The notes below the pieces were generated by a model. That model worked only from the letters and a program-made list of their open reading frames with translations. It had not been told where the DNA came from and searched no databases. From Planctomycetaceae bacterium (lineage in GTDB: Bacteria > Planctomycetota > SZUA-567), in the NCBI GenBank assembly GCA_021205245.1, contig JAJPXZ010000010.1, positions 1 to 32,768 on the forward strand: a stretch of 32,768 nt of DNA, in the 5' to 3' direction. Position numbers and translations under genes: made by a program. Shown here piece after piece: positions 22,753 to 31,101 of this stretch (positions within the stretch are counted from its first letter, which is position 1; the number at the start of each line of letters is the position of its first letter).

Positions 22753-23763
22753 TCAGGTGGGATGGTTCCGAACCGGGTAACTCTTGTACACGTAGCCGTG
22801 CAGGAGGCCATTGTCGTCGACCCATGGCCGCACTTCCTCACCCTCGTGATCGTTGTCCTCAATGTTTTGCGTTCCCAGGCCGTCGTGGTCGGCCTGGCGC
22901 TTCAGCCAGGCGTTGGGGCTGAGACCAAAAAACGTTTTAAAGGTCTGGGAGAAATGCTGGGCCGAGGAGAAGCCGAGATCCAGGGCGATTTCGGTCAAGC
23001 TAGCCCCGCCTTTGACAAGCATATCCGCCGCCACCTCGGTGCGGCGGCGTTGCAGATATTCACCCGGCGGCACACCCACCTGCTCGCGGAATTTGCCTTT
23101 GAACCGTGATTCCGAAAGGCAGACCTCTTCGGCGATATCGTTGATGGAACGAGGCACATAGGGGACGCGGGACATAATTTCCAATGCCTTGGCAATGTCA
23201 GGCGATATTTCCTCCTTCCATGCCCTGGTCGACGCGGCGGCCACCAGGAGGAACCATTGCGTCAACAACGCCGACATTTCGATGCAGGCCAATTCCGACG
23301 GGCCGCTCCGGCACAGGTCGAGCATACGCACGTAGAGATCTCGCATACCGGGGAGGGCGCGGAACTGCCGCCTGGGCATCGACCACAATGCACGCAGCAG
23401 GGGCGCGATGCGTTTGGCGCTGTGACCAAGAAAGGGCGACCCCGGTTTTGGGATAGCGGCCTGCATCCAGAAATGCATGCCACGGCCGTGGAGGAAGCGG
23501 CCGCTGCCGTGCATCTCGTCCGGCCAGGTGACAAAAATTTGGTTGCCGCGAAGGTGGTAGTCCTTGCCGCCGACCCGGTAGACGCGTTCGCCTTTGAGGA
23601 GATGATTGAGTTCCATCCTGCCTTTGTGGAGGTGCGCGGGCAGGCCGGGTTGGGTGAACGGCATGTTCATGGCGGCGAAGTACAGCACCTCGTGAATGCC
23701 GAACGCCGTGAGGTCGTATATGAGGCGCTTGCCGTTTGATGGCAGATTCAGTCGGATTGGCAT
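22753..23763 (-). CDS. AraC-family transcriptional regulator with cupin-like sensor
   Basis: A 336-residue DNA-binding regulator. The N-terminal region has an AraC-type cupin (PAHLHKGRMELNHLLKG near 42-58, VTWPDEMHGSG near 78-88). The C-terminal part has two helix-turn-helix motifs: SINDIAEEVCLSESRFKGKF near 208-227, and SLTEIALDLGFSSAQHFSQTFKTFFGLSPNAW near 255-286, the AraC signature. A further ~45 residues, acidic then ending YVYKSYPVRN, extend beyond the HTH. It is divergent from the bicupin-led carbohydrate operon across 250 bp, the usual position for a sugar-responsive activator. No ribosome site precedes the ATG at 23763, so the start is uncertain. I saw no confident promoter in the 250-bp gap, which is AT-rich near this gene. 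Confidence 0.88.
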   Translation of the reverse strand: MPIRLNLPSNGKRLIYDLTAFGIHEVLYFAAMNMPFTQPGLPAHLHKGRMELNHLLKGERVYRVGGKDYHLRGNQIFVTWPDEMHGSGRFLHGRGMHFWMQAAIPKPGSPFLGHSAKRIAPLLRALWSMPRRQFRALPGMRDLYVRMLDLCRSGPSELACIEMSALLTQWFLLVAAASTRAWKEEISPDIAKALEIMSRVPYVPRSINDIAEEVCLSESRFKGKFREQVGVPPGEYLQRRRTEVAADMLVKGGASLTEIALDLGFSSAQHFSQTFKTFFGLSPNAWLKRQADHDGLGTQNIEDNDHEGEEVRPWVDDNGLLHGYVYKSYPVRNHPT

Positions 23764-24013
23764 AGGTGGAAAAGTACTATGGTATTATCCTGAAAGAAAA
23801 AAACAGCCGCATGGGGTATACTGCTATTGTATTGAGCATCCCAGACACAATCCTCATGGTAGACGAATTCAATCACGAGCGCAATCAAGTCAGCTAACGC
23901 GTTGTAAAAGATTTTGACCGAGGTCCGAGCACGATGGTTTGCAGCAGGACGAGCCGCAACACGATACTGTGGACCGGTCTATTCGAATACGCCCAAAGCA
24001 AGAGGAGAATTGC

Positions 24014-25216
24014 ATGGCCGCCGCCGATCGCATCCGCGAACTGTTTTCACAAAGGGGAGGGATTCTCAGGCTGGTGCCCAATTGGATCCCGCGCCTGTTC
24101 AACCGCCCTGGCCGCCGGATGCGCCTGCACCCCGACGATCTTTTTTGCCTCGGTGCCGCACGCGGCGCTATCAAGGAACGTTGGTTCTGTTCCATCACCC
24201 CCGCCCTGAACGGTCCACTGGCCCCGCCGGACGAAGGACTCAGCCGGGTCGAGATGTCCCGGGACTATGACGACACCTTCTTTTTCCGCGATGCCATGGA
24301 CGCGCTCGGCCCGGACCTCATCGGTCCCGACCTGCATAAAAAATACGGCGCCTGGCCGATGTTTGCCAAATATTTCGATTACGAAGGCCCGTTGTTCCAC
24401 CACCTCCATCTCGACAACGCCTCGGCGTCCAAAATCAACATGGCCGGCAAGCCGGAAGCGTATTTCTTCCCTGTGCAGATGAACAATTACCTGGGCGATT
24501 TTCCCCTCACCTATTTTGGCTTCGACCCGGGCGTCGACAAGAACGAAGTCCGCCGCCGTCTCGAAAATTTCGAGACCGGCGACAACCGCATCACCGAACT
24601 CTCGCGCGCCTATCGGGTCGAACTCGGTACAGGCTGGTACACGCCGCCCGGCGTCGTCCACGCGCCGGCGTCTGTCCTCACCTATGAGCCGCAGTGGAAC
24701 TCGGATGTCTCGTCGGTGCTGGAGAATGTGGTGCAGGGCGAGGTGATTGCCCGCGACAGCCTGGTGTCCTCGCTCCCCGACAACGAGAAGAACGACATGG
24801 ACGCCATCATGGCGATGATGGACTGGGACTTGAACATAGACCTTCACTACAAAGAGAAGTATTTCCTGCCGCCCCTCCCCATCGACTCCGGGACGAAGGA
24901 GTATTCGGAAAGCTGGATTACCTATCGTAATCCCTTCTTCGCGGCAAAGGAAACGATCGTCCCGCCCGGCGGCTCGGCTCTCGTCAAGGACGAAGCCGCC
25001 TATGGCTGCATCATCGTCCAGGGTCACGGTTCGTTCGGAGCCTATGACGACGCCGAAGCGCCGATTCTGCTCCGCTACCGGCAACTATCCGGCGACGAGT
25101 ATTTTGTCTCGGAGAAAGCGGCCCGCGACGGCGTCCGCGTCGTCAACAAGAGCATGCACGAGGATATGGTCATTCTGCGCCACTTCGGCCCCAACGCCGG
25201 CGCGCCGACCGCGTAA
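24014..25216 (+). CDS. Bicupin sugar-isomerase-like protein (phosphomannose-isomerase type)
   Basis: A 400-residue protein with two cupin halves and no signal peptide. The first has HLHLDNAS near 130-137, KPEAYFF near 148-154 and GTGWYTPPGVVHAP near 210-223, resembling the His/Glu metal set of class I mannose-6-phosphate isomerases. The second is visible as IIVQGHGSFGAYDD and SGDEYFV near 335-370. It is longer than, and clearly distinct from, known ManA proteins. I infer an aldose-ketose isomerase or sugar-binding role without a fixed substrate. The ATG at 24014 has AGAGGAG 6 nt upstream. It is the first gene of the operon, and the DUF4432 gene follows 12 nt after it. Confidence 0.7.
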   Translation: MAAADRIRELFSQRGGILRLVPNWIPRLFNRPGRRMRLHPDDLFCLGAARGAIKERWFCSITPALNGPLAPPDEGLSRVEMSRDYDDTFFFRDAMDALGPDLIGPDLHKKYGAWPMFAKYFDYEGPLFHHLHLDNASASKINMAGKPEAYFFPVQMNNYLGDFPLTYFGFDPGVDKNEVRRRLENFETGDNRITELSRAYRVELGTGWYTPPGVVHAPASVLTYEPQWNSDVSSVLENVVQGEVIARDSLVSSLPDNEKNDMDAIMAMMDWDLNIDLHYKEKYFLPPLPIDSGTKEYSESWITYRNPFFAAKETIVPPGGSALVKDEAAYGCIIVQGHGSFGAYDDAEAPILLRYRQLSGDEYFVSEKAARDGVRVVNKSMHEDMVILRHFGPNAGAPTA

Positions 25217-25228
25217 CGGAGGAACCCT

Positions 25229-26293
25229 ATGGCTTACCTCTTCGGTAACGACTACGACCGCGCCGCCCTGCTGCGGCGAATTGGCAACCTGAACCAGGTG
25301 GCTGGCATCCGCGAGTATACCTACAGCTCCGGCAGCGCCGACGGGGTCAAGGCAATTGAAATCAACACCGGCCCCCTCTCGTTCGAAGTGCTGCCGAGCC
25401 GGTGTCTGGATATTTCCCGGTTGTCGTTCAAGGGCATCCCGGCGGCGTATTTGTCGAAGTCCGGCATCCGCCATCCGTCATACTATACGAAGACCGACCC
25501 GACCGCTTTTCACGACAACTTCTTCGCCGGTGCGCTCTCCACCTGCGGCCTCCATAACATCGGCCCGGCACGCGAGGTCGGCGACCGCGTCCACCAGCTC
25601 CACGGCGATATCGGCAATATGCCGGCGGAACAATTGGCTGTCGGTGAGGGCTGGGCCGGCGACGACTGCATGTTTTCCGTCAAGGGCGTTGTGCATCACA
25701 GCTCGTTTTATTATGGCGATTTGATTCTTCGCCGAACCGTGACAGCTCGCCTGGGCGGAACCTCGGTGCATATCAACGACGAGGTGGAAAACCTCGACTT
25801 CGCGCCCGCGCCGTGTTTGATGCTCTATCACTGCCAGTTCGGCTTTCCCTTCCTCGACACGGCGACCAAGCTCCTTACCTCGCCCGCGACCGGCATTGAG
25901 CCGCGCGACGACAACGCCGCCAAGGGCCTAAAAGACCACGCCTCGTTCGCTGAGCCGACCGACGGTGCGTTGGAGCAATGCTTCTACCACAAGCTGACGC
26001 CGGGTGAAGCCGGTTGGGCGGCGGCGTGTCTGTTCAACCCGCGCCTCGGGACAAACGGTATAGGCGTCTATGTGCGGTACCATACCGAAACGCTGCCCGA
26101 ATTTGTGCAGTGGAAGATGCTGCGGAGCCGCGAATATGTCTGCGGCCTTGAACCGTCTTCGGCCCGGCTCGACGAGCGGAGCGCGGAGGACATGGCGGCG
26201 TTGTCGCTGGCCCCGCTGGAAAAGCGCCGTTATCGGGTGGAACTCGGTTTTGTTGAAGGCGAAGACGGATTCAAAAATTTGCTGCAAGCTTAG
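25229..26293 (+). CDS. DUF4432 (aldose-1-epimerase-like) protein
   Basis: A 354-residue protein with a galactose-mutarotase-like beta-sandwich pattern. Family features include FEVLPSRCLDISRLSFKG near 52-69, AGALSTCGLHNIG near 100-112, LHGDIGN near 124-130, ILRRTVTARLGG, and a HINDEVENLDF and MLYHCQFGFPFLD segment with His near 210. Such proteins are frequent in polyol and rare-sugar operons and are thought to interconvert anomers or epimers, mostly unproven. GGAGG lies 6-7 nt before the ATG. It is 12 nt after the bicupin gene and 10 nt before the ABC ATPase gene, so it is tightly co-translated with the importer. Confidence 0.82.
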   Translation: MAYLFGNDYDRAALLRRIGNLNQVAGIREYTYSSGSADGVKAIEINTGPLSFEVLPSRCLDISRLSFKGIPAAYLSKSGIRHPSYYTKTDPTAFHDNFFAGALSTCGLHNIGPAREVGDRVHQLHGDIGNMPAEQLAVGEGWAGDDCMFSVKGVVHHSSFYYGDLILRRTVTARLGGTSVHINDEVENLDFAPAPCLMLYHCQFGFPFLDTATKLLTSPATGIEPRDDNAAKGLKDHASFAEPTDGALEQCFYHKLTPGEAGWAAACLFNPRLGTNGIGVYVRYHTETLPEFVQWKMLRSREYVCGLEPSSARLDERSAEDMAALSLAPLEKRRYRVELGFVEGEDGFKNLLQA

Positions 26294-26303
26294 AGGAGTG
26301 CGC

Positions 26304-27830
26304 ATGGGTGGCGAGTACATGGTCAGGATGAGCCACATCAACAAGTCGTTCCCGGGCGTCAAGGCCCTGGACGACGTGTCCTTCGACCTGCGGGCCGGAG
26401 AGGTGATGGCGCTCCTTGGTGAAAACGGCGCGGGCAAATCGACCCTGATGAAAATCCTCGACGGCGTCTATACCCGCGACAGCGGCGAGGTGACCATCAT
26501 GGGGCGCGCCATGGAAATTGACATGACGCCGAAGATCGCCCAGGCCGAAGGCGTTGCCATGATTCACCAGGAATTAAACATGTGCACGCAACTGAGCGTG
26601 GCCGAGAACATCTTCCTCGGCCGGGAGCTTGTCAGCGGCGTCACCCTGTCGAACCGCGAAATGCGTCGGCGTGCGCGGGAAATCCTGAGCCACCTCAACT
26701 TGAACCTAGACCCCGACACCATCGTCGGCTCCCTTTCCGTCTCCAAACAACAGATGGTGGAAATCGCCAAGGCGCTTGGGGCGGACGCCCGTATCCTCAT
26801 CATGGACGAGCCGACCTCGGCCCTGACGGCCAAGGAAATCGAGGAGCTGTTTTCCATCACCCGCAAGCTCCGCGACGAAGGTTGCGGCATTGTTTATATT
26901 TCGCACCGGCTGGAGGAGCTGCAATACATCGTCGACCGGGTGACGATCATGCGGGACGGCCGCTTCATCACCTCCTGCGACTTCGCCGATACGTCGATGG
27001 ACGAAATCATCTCCAACATGGTCGGCCGTGAAATCAAGGAGAAGTTCCCGCACGTTGAGGTGCCGAAGGGCAAGAAGATATTCGAAGTCAAAAATCTCAA
27101 CGCCGGCAAAATGGTCAGGAACATCGACCTCGACCTCCACGAAGGCGAGATCGTCGGCATCGCCGGTTTGATGGGCGCTGGCCGGACTGAAATAACCCGG
27201 GCCATCTTCGGCGTCGACCCGAAGGATTCGGGCGAAATCATCCTGGACGGCAAACATGTCCGTATCGAAGAACCACGGGACGCCATCCGCGCCGGAATCG
27301 TCCTGGTGCCGGAAGACCGAAAACGCGACGGCCTCTGCACCAAGCTTTCCATCCGCGAGAACATCGCCCTCCCCAACCTCGACCTGCTCTGCAACGCTGG
27401 CGGCAAGGTCGTGGCGAAACGGGAACGGGGCATGGTGGCCAAAGCAGTCGAGAGCTTACGGATTAAATTGTCCAGCCCGGAGATGGACGCGGGCAACCTG
27501 TCGGGCGGCAACCAGCAGAAGGTGGTGGTTGGCAAATGGCTGGCGCGGCAGTCGCGGGTGGTCATTTTCGACGAACCGACGCGCGGCATCGACGTCGCGG
27601 CGAAGGTGGAAATCTACAACCTCATGAATGAACTCAAGCGCCAGGGCATTGGCGTCATGTTTGTGTCGTCCGAGATGCCGGAGGTAATGGGCATGGCCGA
27701 CCGCATCGTGGTGGTTTGCGACGGACGCATTACCGGAGAATTCACCGCAGCGAACGCGACCCAGGAAAAGGTGCTCGAGGCGGCGATGCGTTTTGAAAAC
27801 AAGTCGGAGCGCCTGGCCGCCGTCAATTAA
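26304..27830 (+). CDS. Sugar ABC importer, double ATPase subunit (RbsA/MglA type)
   Basis: A 508-residue protein with two ABC ATPase domains, the normal size for RbsA-type subunits. Domain 1: Walker A GENGAGKST near 38-46, Q-loop MIHQELN, a signature with SVSKQQM in place of SVGQQQM, Walker B ILIMDEPTSALT and SHR switch. Domain 2: degenerate Walker A GLMGAGRTE, signature LSGGNQQK, Walker B VVIFDEPTRGID. This asymmetry is typical of the carbohydrate-uptake-2 class. It energises import of a monosaccharide or polyol with the permease and binding protein that follow. The ATG at 26304 has AGAGGAG upstream; longer in-frame sequence overlaps the DUF4432 gene. Confidence 0.95.
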   Translation: MGGEYMVRMSHINKSFPGVKALDDVSFDLRAGEVMALLGENGAGKSTLMKILDGVYTRDSGEVTIMGRAMEIDMTPKIAQAEGVAMIHQELNMCTQLSVAENIFLGRELVSGVTLSNREMRRRAREILSHLNLNLDPDTIVGSLSVSKQQMVEIAKALGADARILIMDEPTSALTAKEIEELFSITRKLRDEGCGIVYISHRLEELQYIVDRVTIMRDGRFITSCDFADTSMDEIISNMVGREIKEKFPHVEVPKGKKIFEVKNLNAGKMVRNIDLDLHEGEIVGIAGLMGAGRTEITRAIFGVDPKDSGEIILDGKHVRIEEPRDAIRAGIVLVPEDRKRDGLCTKLSIRENIALPNLDLLCNAGGKVVAKRERGMVAKAVESLRIKLSSPEMDAGNLSGGNQQKVVVGKWLARQSRVVIFDEPTRGIDVAAKVEIYNLMNELKRQGIGVMFVSSEMPEVMGMADRIVVVCDGRITGEFTAANATQEKVLEAAMRFENKSERLAAVN

Positions 27831-27855
27831 GTAATAATTCCGAGAGGAGGGAAGA

Positions 27856-28857
27856 GTGGAACAACGCAATCCCGTCATGCGACTTCTGGCCACGCGGGGC
27901 ATGGGGCAGGTCTTGACCGTCACCCTTGGCCTTATCGTGTTGTGCGTCGTGTTCAGCTTCCTGAACCCGATGTTCCTGTCGAGCCGGAACATCGCCAATC
28001 TTTCCCGACAGATTGTCCCTATTCTGCTGGTCGGCATCAGCCAGTCCTATGTCCTTATCACCGGCAATATCGACCTGTCGATCGGCTCGGTGCTGGGCAT
28101 GAGCTGCATGACCTCGGCCACCCTCATGACCCGGGGCGTCAACCCGTGGCTGGCCGCCCTCCTTACCATTTTCGCCTGTTTGCTGGTCGGGCTCCTGAAC
28201 GGCGTCCTGGTGGCGAAGTGCAAACTGCCGCCGTTCATCGCCACCCTCGGCACCATGACGATAGCCAGGGGTATCGCGCAAATCGTCAACAACAATTATA
28301 ATACCGACTCCATCGGTTCGGGACCGGCGGCCATGCTGTTCCAGGACGTGTTCTATTACGGGCGGGTGTTGGGGCTGTACACCCCGGTCATCATCGCCTT
28401 TATCTTGTGGGCGTTCTTCTTCTTTATTCTCAGTTGGACCCGCACCGGCCGTCACATCTACGCCGTCGGCTCCAACATCGAGGCGAGCCGGTTGTCCGGC
28501 GTCAACGTCACCCGCACCGTCATCATCGCCTATATCGTCAGCGCCTTCTGCGCCAGTGTGGTCGGGCTGATAACCACCGCAACCTCGGGGATGGGGTCCA
28601 TGGACTCGGGCAACATGTACGAAATGTACGCGGTGGCGGCATCGGTCATCGGCGGCGTGTCGACCTTGGGCGGACAAGGGCTGCTGTTGGGCACGGTTAT
28701 CGGCGCGGCCATCTGGGGCGTGTTGCAGAACGGCTTGCAGTTCGCCGGTGCGCCCGTGGCTATCCGCAACATCGTCATCGGCGCGATTGTGGTGATTTCC
28801 GTCCTCATGGACGTTATTATCCGCACCGGCGGCTGGAAATACAAAGCTAAATCGTGA
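27856..28857 (+). CDS. Sugar ABC importer, permease subunit (RbsC type)
   Basis: A 333-residue inner-membrane permease with about eight to ten hydrophobic segments. Family signatures include NIDLSIGSVLGMS near 74-86, PPFIATLGTMTIARGI near 125-140 and GRHIYAVGSNIEASRLSGVN near 196-215, the cytoplasmic coupling region seen in ribose/xylose/galactose permeases. It starts with GTG at 27856 preceded by a strong GAGGAGG site. It lies 25 nt after the ATPase gene and 62 nt before the binding-protein gene. Substrate specificity is set by the binding protein and is unknown. Confidence 0.94.
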   Translation: MEQRNPVMRLLATRGMGQVLTVTLGLIVLCVVFSFLNPMFLSSRNIANLSRQIVPILLVGISQSYVLITGNIDLSIGSVLGMSCMTSATLMTRGVNPWLAALLTIFACLLVGLLNGVLVAKCKLPPFIATLGTMTIARGIAQIVNNNYNTDSIGSGPAAMLFQDVFYYGRVLGLYTPVIIAFILWAFFFFILSWTRTGRHIYAVGSNIEASRLSGVNVTRTVIIAYIVSAFCASVVGLITTATSGMGSMDSGNMYEMYAVAASVIGGVSTLGGQGLLLGTVIGAAIWGVLQNGLQFAGAPVAIRNIVIGAIVVISVLMDVIIRTGGWKYKAKS

Positions 28858-28919
28858 GCACGACATGTGAGGCATTGCGAGTGTGCGTTGAACCATTTCT
28901 CTTTTGAGGAGACGGGACT

Positions 28920-29828
28920 ATGAAGACATTGCGCGCGGTATTGTGCGGCCTGTTCGCCGCTGCCCTGTTCGTTGGCATGGCGAAGGCCGGCGACATCAGG
29001 GTGTTCCTGATTACCATGGACCAGATGGATCAGCACTGGACCAATGTCGACGTCGGCTGCAAACGCGCCGTCGCCGAGATTGGCGGCGTCAACTACACCT
29101 GGATGGCGCCGGACATGAAGGACGACAACAAGCAGATCGAAATCATCAACAACACCGTCGCCGCCGGAGCGGACGTTATCCTCCTCGCCGCCAACGGCCC
29201 CACCTCGGTCACCTCGGCCCTGCGTGAAGCCCAGGGCGCGGGCGTGAAAATCATCTATGTCGACTCCCCGGCCGATTTCCCCGCCATCGCCACCTTCTCG
29301 ACCGACAACAAGGCGGCGGGCAAGACAGCGGGCGACGAAATGATCAAGGCGCTGAAGGCCAAGGGCGTGACCTCGGGCAAGATCGGCATTGTCGGCGTCA
29401 ACGCCGCCACCGCCTCCACCGCCGCCCGCGAAGCCGGCTTCCGCGAAGCGTTCGAAGGCCAGGGGTACGAACTCCTCGCCACTCAGTATGGCGAAGGCGA
29501 TATCGCCAGGTCGAAGGACATCGCCGCCAACTACGTCGTCCAGGGCTGCGTCGGCGTGTTCGGCACCAACGAAGGCTCGACCGTCGGTACCGGCAACGCC
29601 ATCCGCGAAGACGGCAACCGGGTCGTCGGCGTCGGCTTCGACAACTCCGACACCATCCGCAACCTCATCCGCGCGGACTCGATCCTCTGCGCCATGGTCC
29701 AGAACCCGGACGTCATGGGCTACCTCGCCCTCAAGGCGGCCAAGGATGCGGTGACCTCGACCGGGTATACCGGCCCGAAGGTTGTCGACACCGGCGTCAC
29801 CGTCATGACCAAAAGCAAACTGGACTAA
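28920..29828 (+). CDS. Sugar ABC importer, periplasmic binding protein (RbsB type)
   Basis: A 302-residue precursor with a Sec signal peptide (MKTLRAVLCGLFAAALFVGM, cleavage after AKA at 23). The mature part has the two Rossmann-like lobes of the type 1 periplasmic-binding/LacI fold. Blocks VDVGCKRAVAEIG, AAGADVILLAANGPTS, IIYVDSPAD, GKIGIVGVNA and VVGVGFDNSD are the usual RbsB-type segments. It captures the substrate in the periplasm and delivers it to the permease. TGAGGAG precedes the ATG. A strong hairpin terminator follows 25 nt after its stop, which may raise its relative mRNA level. Confidence 0.93.
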   Translation: MKTLRAVLCGLFAAALFVGMAKAGDIRVFLITMDQMDQHWTNVDVGCKRAVAEIGGVNYTWMAPDMKDDNKQIEIINNTVAAGADVILLAANGPTSVTSALREAQGAGVKIIYVDSPADFPAIATFSTDNKAAGKTAGDEMIKALKAKGVTSGKIGIVGVNAATASTAAREAGFREAFEGQGYELLATQYGEGDIARSKDIAANYVVQGCVGVFGTNEGSTVGTGNAIREDGNRVVGVGFDNSDTIRNLIRADSILCAMVQNPDVMGYLALKAAKDAVTSTGYTGPKVVDTGVTVMTKSKLD

Positions 29829-29853
29829 CAGCTATTCGTGGTGCGTTGGGTAT

Positions 29854-29884
29854 GGGGAGATCCCGACGGGTATCTCCCCTTTTT
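29854..29884 (+). terminator. Intrinsic terminator inside the carbohydrate operon
   Basis: An 8-bp stem GGGGAGAT / ATCTCCCC (29854-29861 with 29872-29879), an inner CCC-GAC-GGG helix, and a T5 tail (29880-29884). It lies only 23 nt before the next ATG, so the downstream genes depend on readthrough or on a promoter upstream of the hairpin. Confidence 0.75.
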
Positions 29885-29907
29885 CATGCGTTGGAAACGG
29901 GACATTC

Positions 29908-31101
29908 ATGAACCACACTAATCAACCGCTCCTGGTCCAGTTTGGCGCGGGAAACATAGGCCGCTCGCTGGTGGGGCAATTGTTCTCGGCGGCGGGGTGG
30001 CGGGTCGTCTTTGTCGATGTTGCGCGAAATGTTATCGACGCCTTGAATGCGCGCGGTAGCTACGAAATCATCGTCAAGGAAGATCCGCCCCGAAGCATTT
30101 CTGTCGACAAGGTCTCCGGAATCCATATGGACAACGATGACGCGGTGACGCGGGCCGTGGCCGAAGCCGACCTTGTCGGAACTTCTGTTGGCGCGGCCAA
30201 CCTGGCGGGAGTGTGTTCGCGTATCGCCACCGCCTTGCCCCGGCGCACCGCGCCGTTGTCGGTCATGTTGTGCGAGAACCTCCATGGCGCGGCCGGATTG
30301 GCGCGGGGTTATCTTCGCGAGGCGGTTGGAGACGCCGCTGTACCGGAGGTCGGGTTTGTCGAGGCGGCTATCAGCAAGATGGTGCCGGCGACGCCGCCCG
30401 AGGTGCGGGCTGCCGATCCGCTGACGGTATGGGCTGAAGGATATAATACCCTCTACCTCGATGCCGACGGCTATATCGGCGAGCCGCCGCGCGTTGGCGG
30501 CGTCGCGTGGCGTCGGCCGTTTGACGCGTATGTGGATAGAAAGCTTCTCCTCCACAACTTCCCCCACGCGGCGGCGGCGTACCACGGCGCGCTCCGGGGA
30601 AAGCGGTACATCTGGGAATGCATGGACGACGACGCCGTCGCGTCGGAGGTTCGGGGCTGTATGCGCGAAGTCTCCTCCGCCCTGGCTGTTCGCCATGGCG
30701 ATACCTTTACCTATGACGAAAATAACGCCTGGGCGGATGATCTGCTGCGACGCTTTCATAACCGTGCCCTTGGCGATCCGGTGTTTCGGGTAGGGCGGGA
30801 TCTGGGCCGGAAGCTTGCGCCGACGGACCGCTGCATTGGCGCCTTACGCATTTTGCAGGAGGCCGGGCTGGACTACACCCATACGGCGCGGGCTATCGCG
30901 GCGGCGCTATGCTTTGATGTCGCCGCCATCGACCCCTCGCCGCTGCCGGGGGATATCGACATAGTTCGGGCGGCGGCGACCGAAGGCATGGAGACGGTTT
31001 TGACACGCGTATGCGGACTCGACCCCCAAGGCGATGCCGCCGCTATCGACCTGATTACCCGCGAATACCATCAATTTGTTAAAGGTACTGCTCATGGCTA
31101 A
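29908..31101 (+). CDS. Mannitol-dehydrogenase-family polyol (phosphate) dehydrogenase
   Basis: A 397-residue NAD(P)-dependent long-chain dehydrogenase. The cofactor site QFGAGNIGRS lies at 11-20. The catalytic signature K-x4-N-x2-H is K212, N217, H220. Mannitol-1-phosphate-5-dehydrogenase-like blocks are present: CENLHGAAG (122-130), GFVEAAISKMVP (149-160) and DPVFRVGRDLGRKLAPTDR near 291-309. The overall look is closer to MtlD (about 382 residues) than to fructuronate or tagaturonate reductases, but the substrate is not certain. The ATG at 29908 has a modest CGGGAC site. Its last codons overlap the start of the PfkB kinase gene by 8 bp, so the two are translationally coupled. Confidence 0.87.
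   Translation: MNHTNQPLLVQFGAGNIGRSLVGQLFSAAGWRVVFVDVARNVIDALNARGSYEIIVKEDPPRSISVDKVSGIHMDNDDAVTRAVAEADLVGTSVGAANLAGVCSRIATALPRRTAPLSVMLCENLHGAAGLARGYLREAVGDAAVPEVGFVEAAISKMVPATPPEVRAADPLTVWAEGYNTLYLDADGYIGEPPRVGGVAWRRPFDAYVDRKLLLHNFPHAAAAYHGALRGKRYIWECMDDDAVASEVRGCMREVSSALAVRHGDTFTYDENNAWADDLLRRFHNRALGDPVFRVGRDLGRKLAPTDRCIGALRILQEAGLDYTHTARAIAAALCFDVAAIDPSPLPGDIDIVRAAATEGMETVLTRVCGLDPQGDAAAIDLITREYHQFVKGTAHG

Noticed and set aside
23764-24013. Promoter for the bicupin operon or araC gene in the divergent gap
   Set aside because: TATACT near 23819 and similar hexamers occur, but no partner -35 at suitable spacing was found, so no call is made.
24047-25084. Minus-strand 345-codon frame opposite the bicupin gene
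   Set aside because: Composition (Arg, His, Val, Glu) is that of complementary GC-rich coding DNA; the sense strand has a ribosome site, operon spacing and cupin motifs.
27823-28896. Minus-strand 357-codon frame opposite the ABC permease gene
   Set aside because: His/Asp/Gln/Gly-rich antisense of a hydrophobic membrane protein, a well-known artefact.
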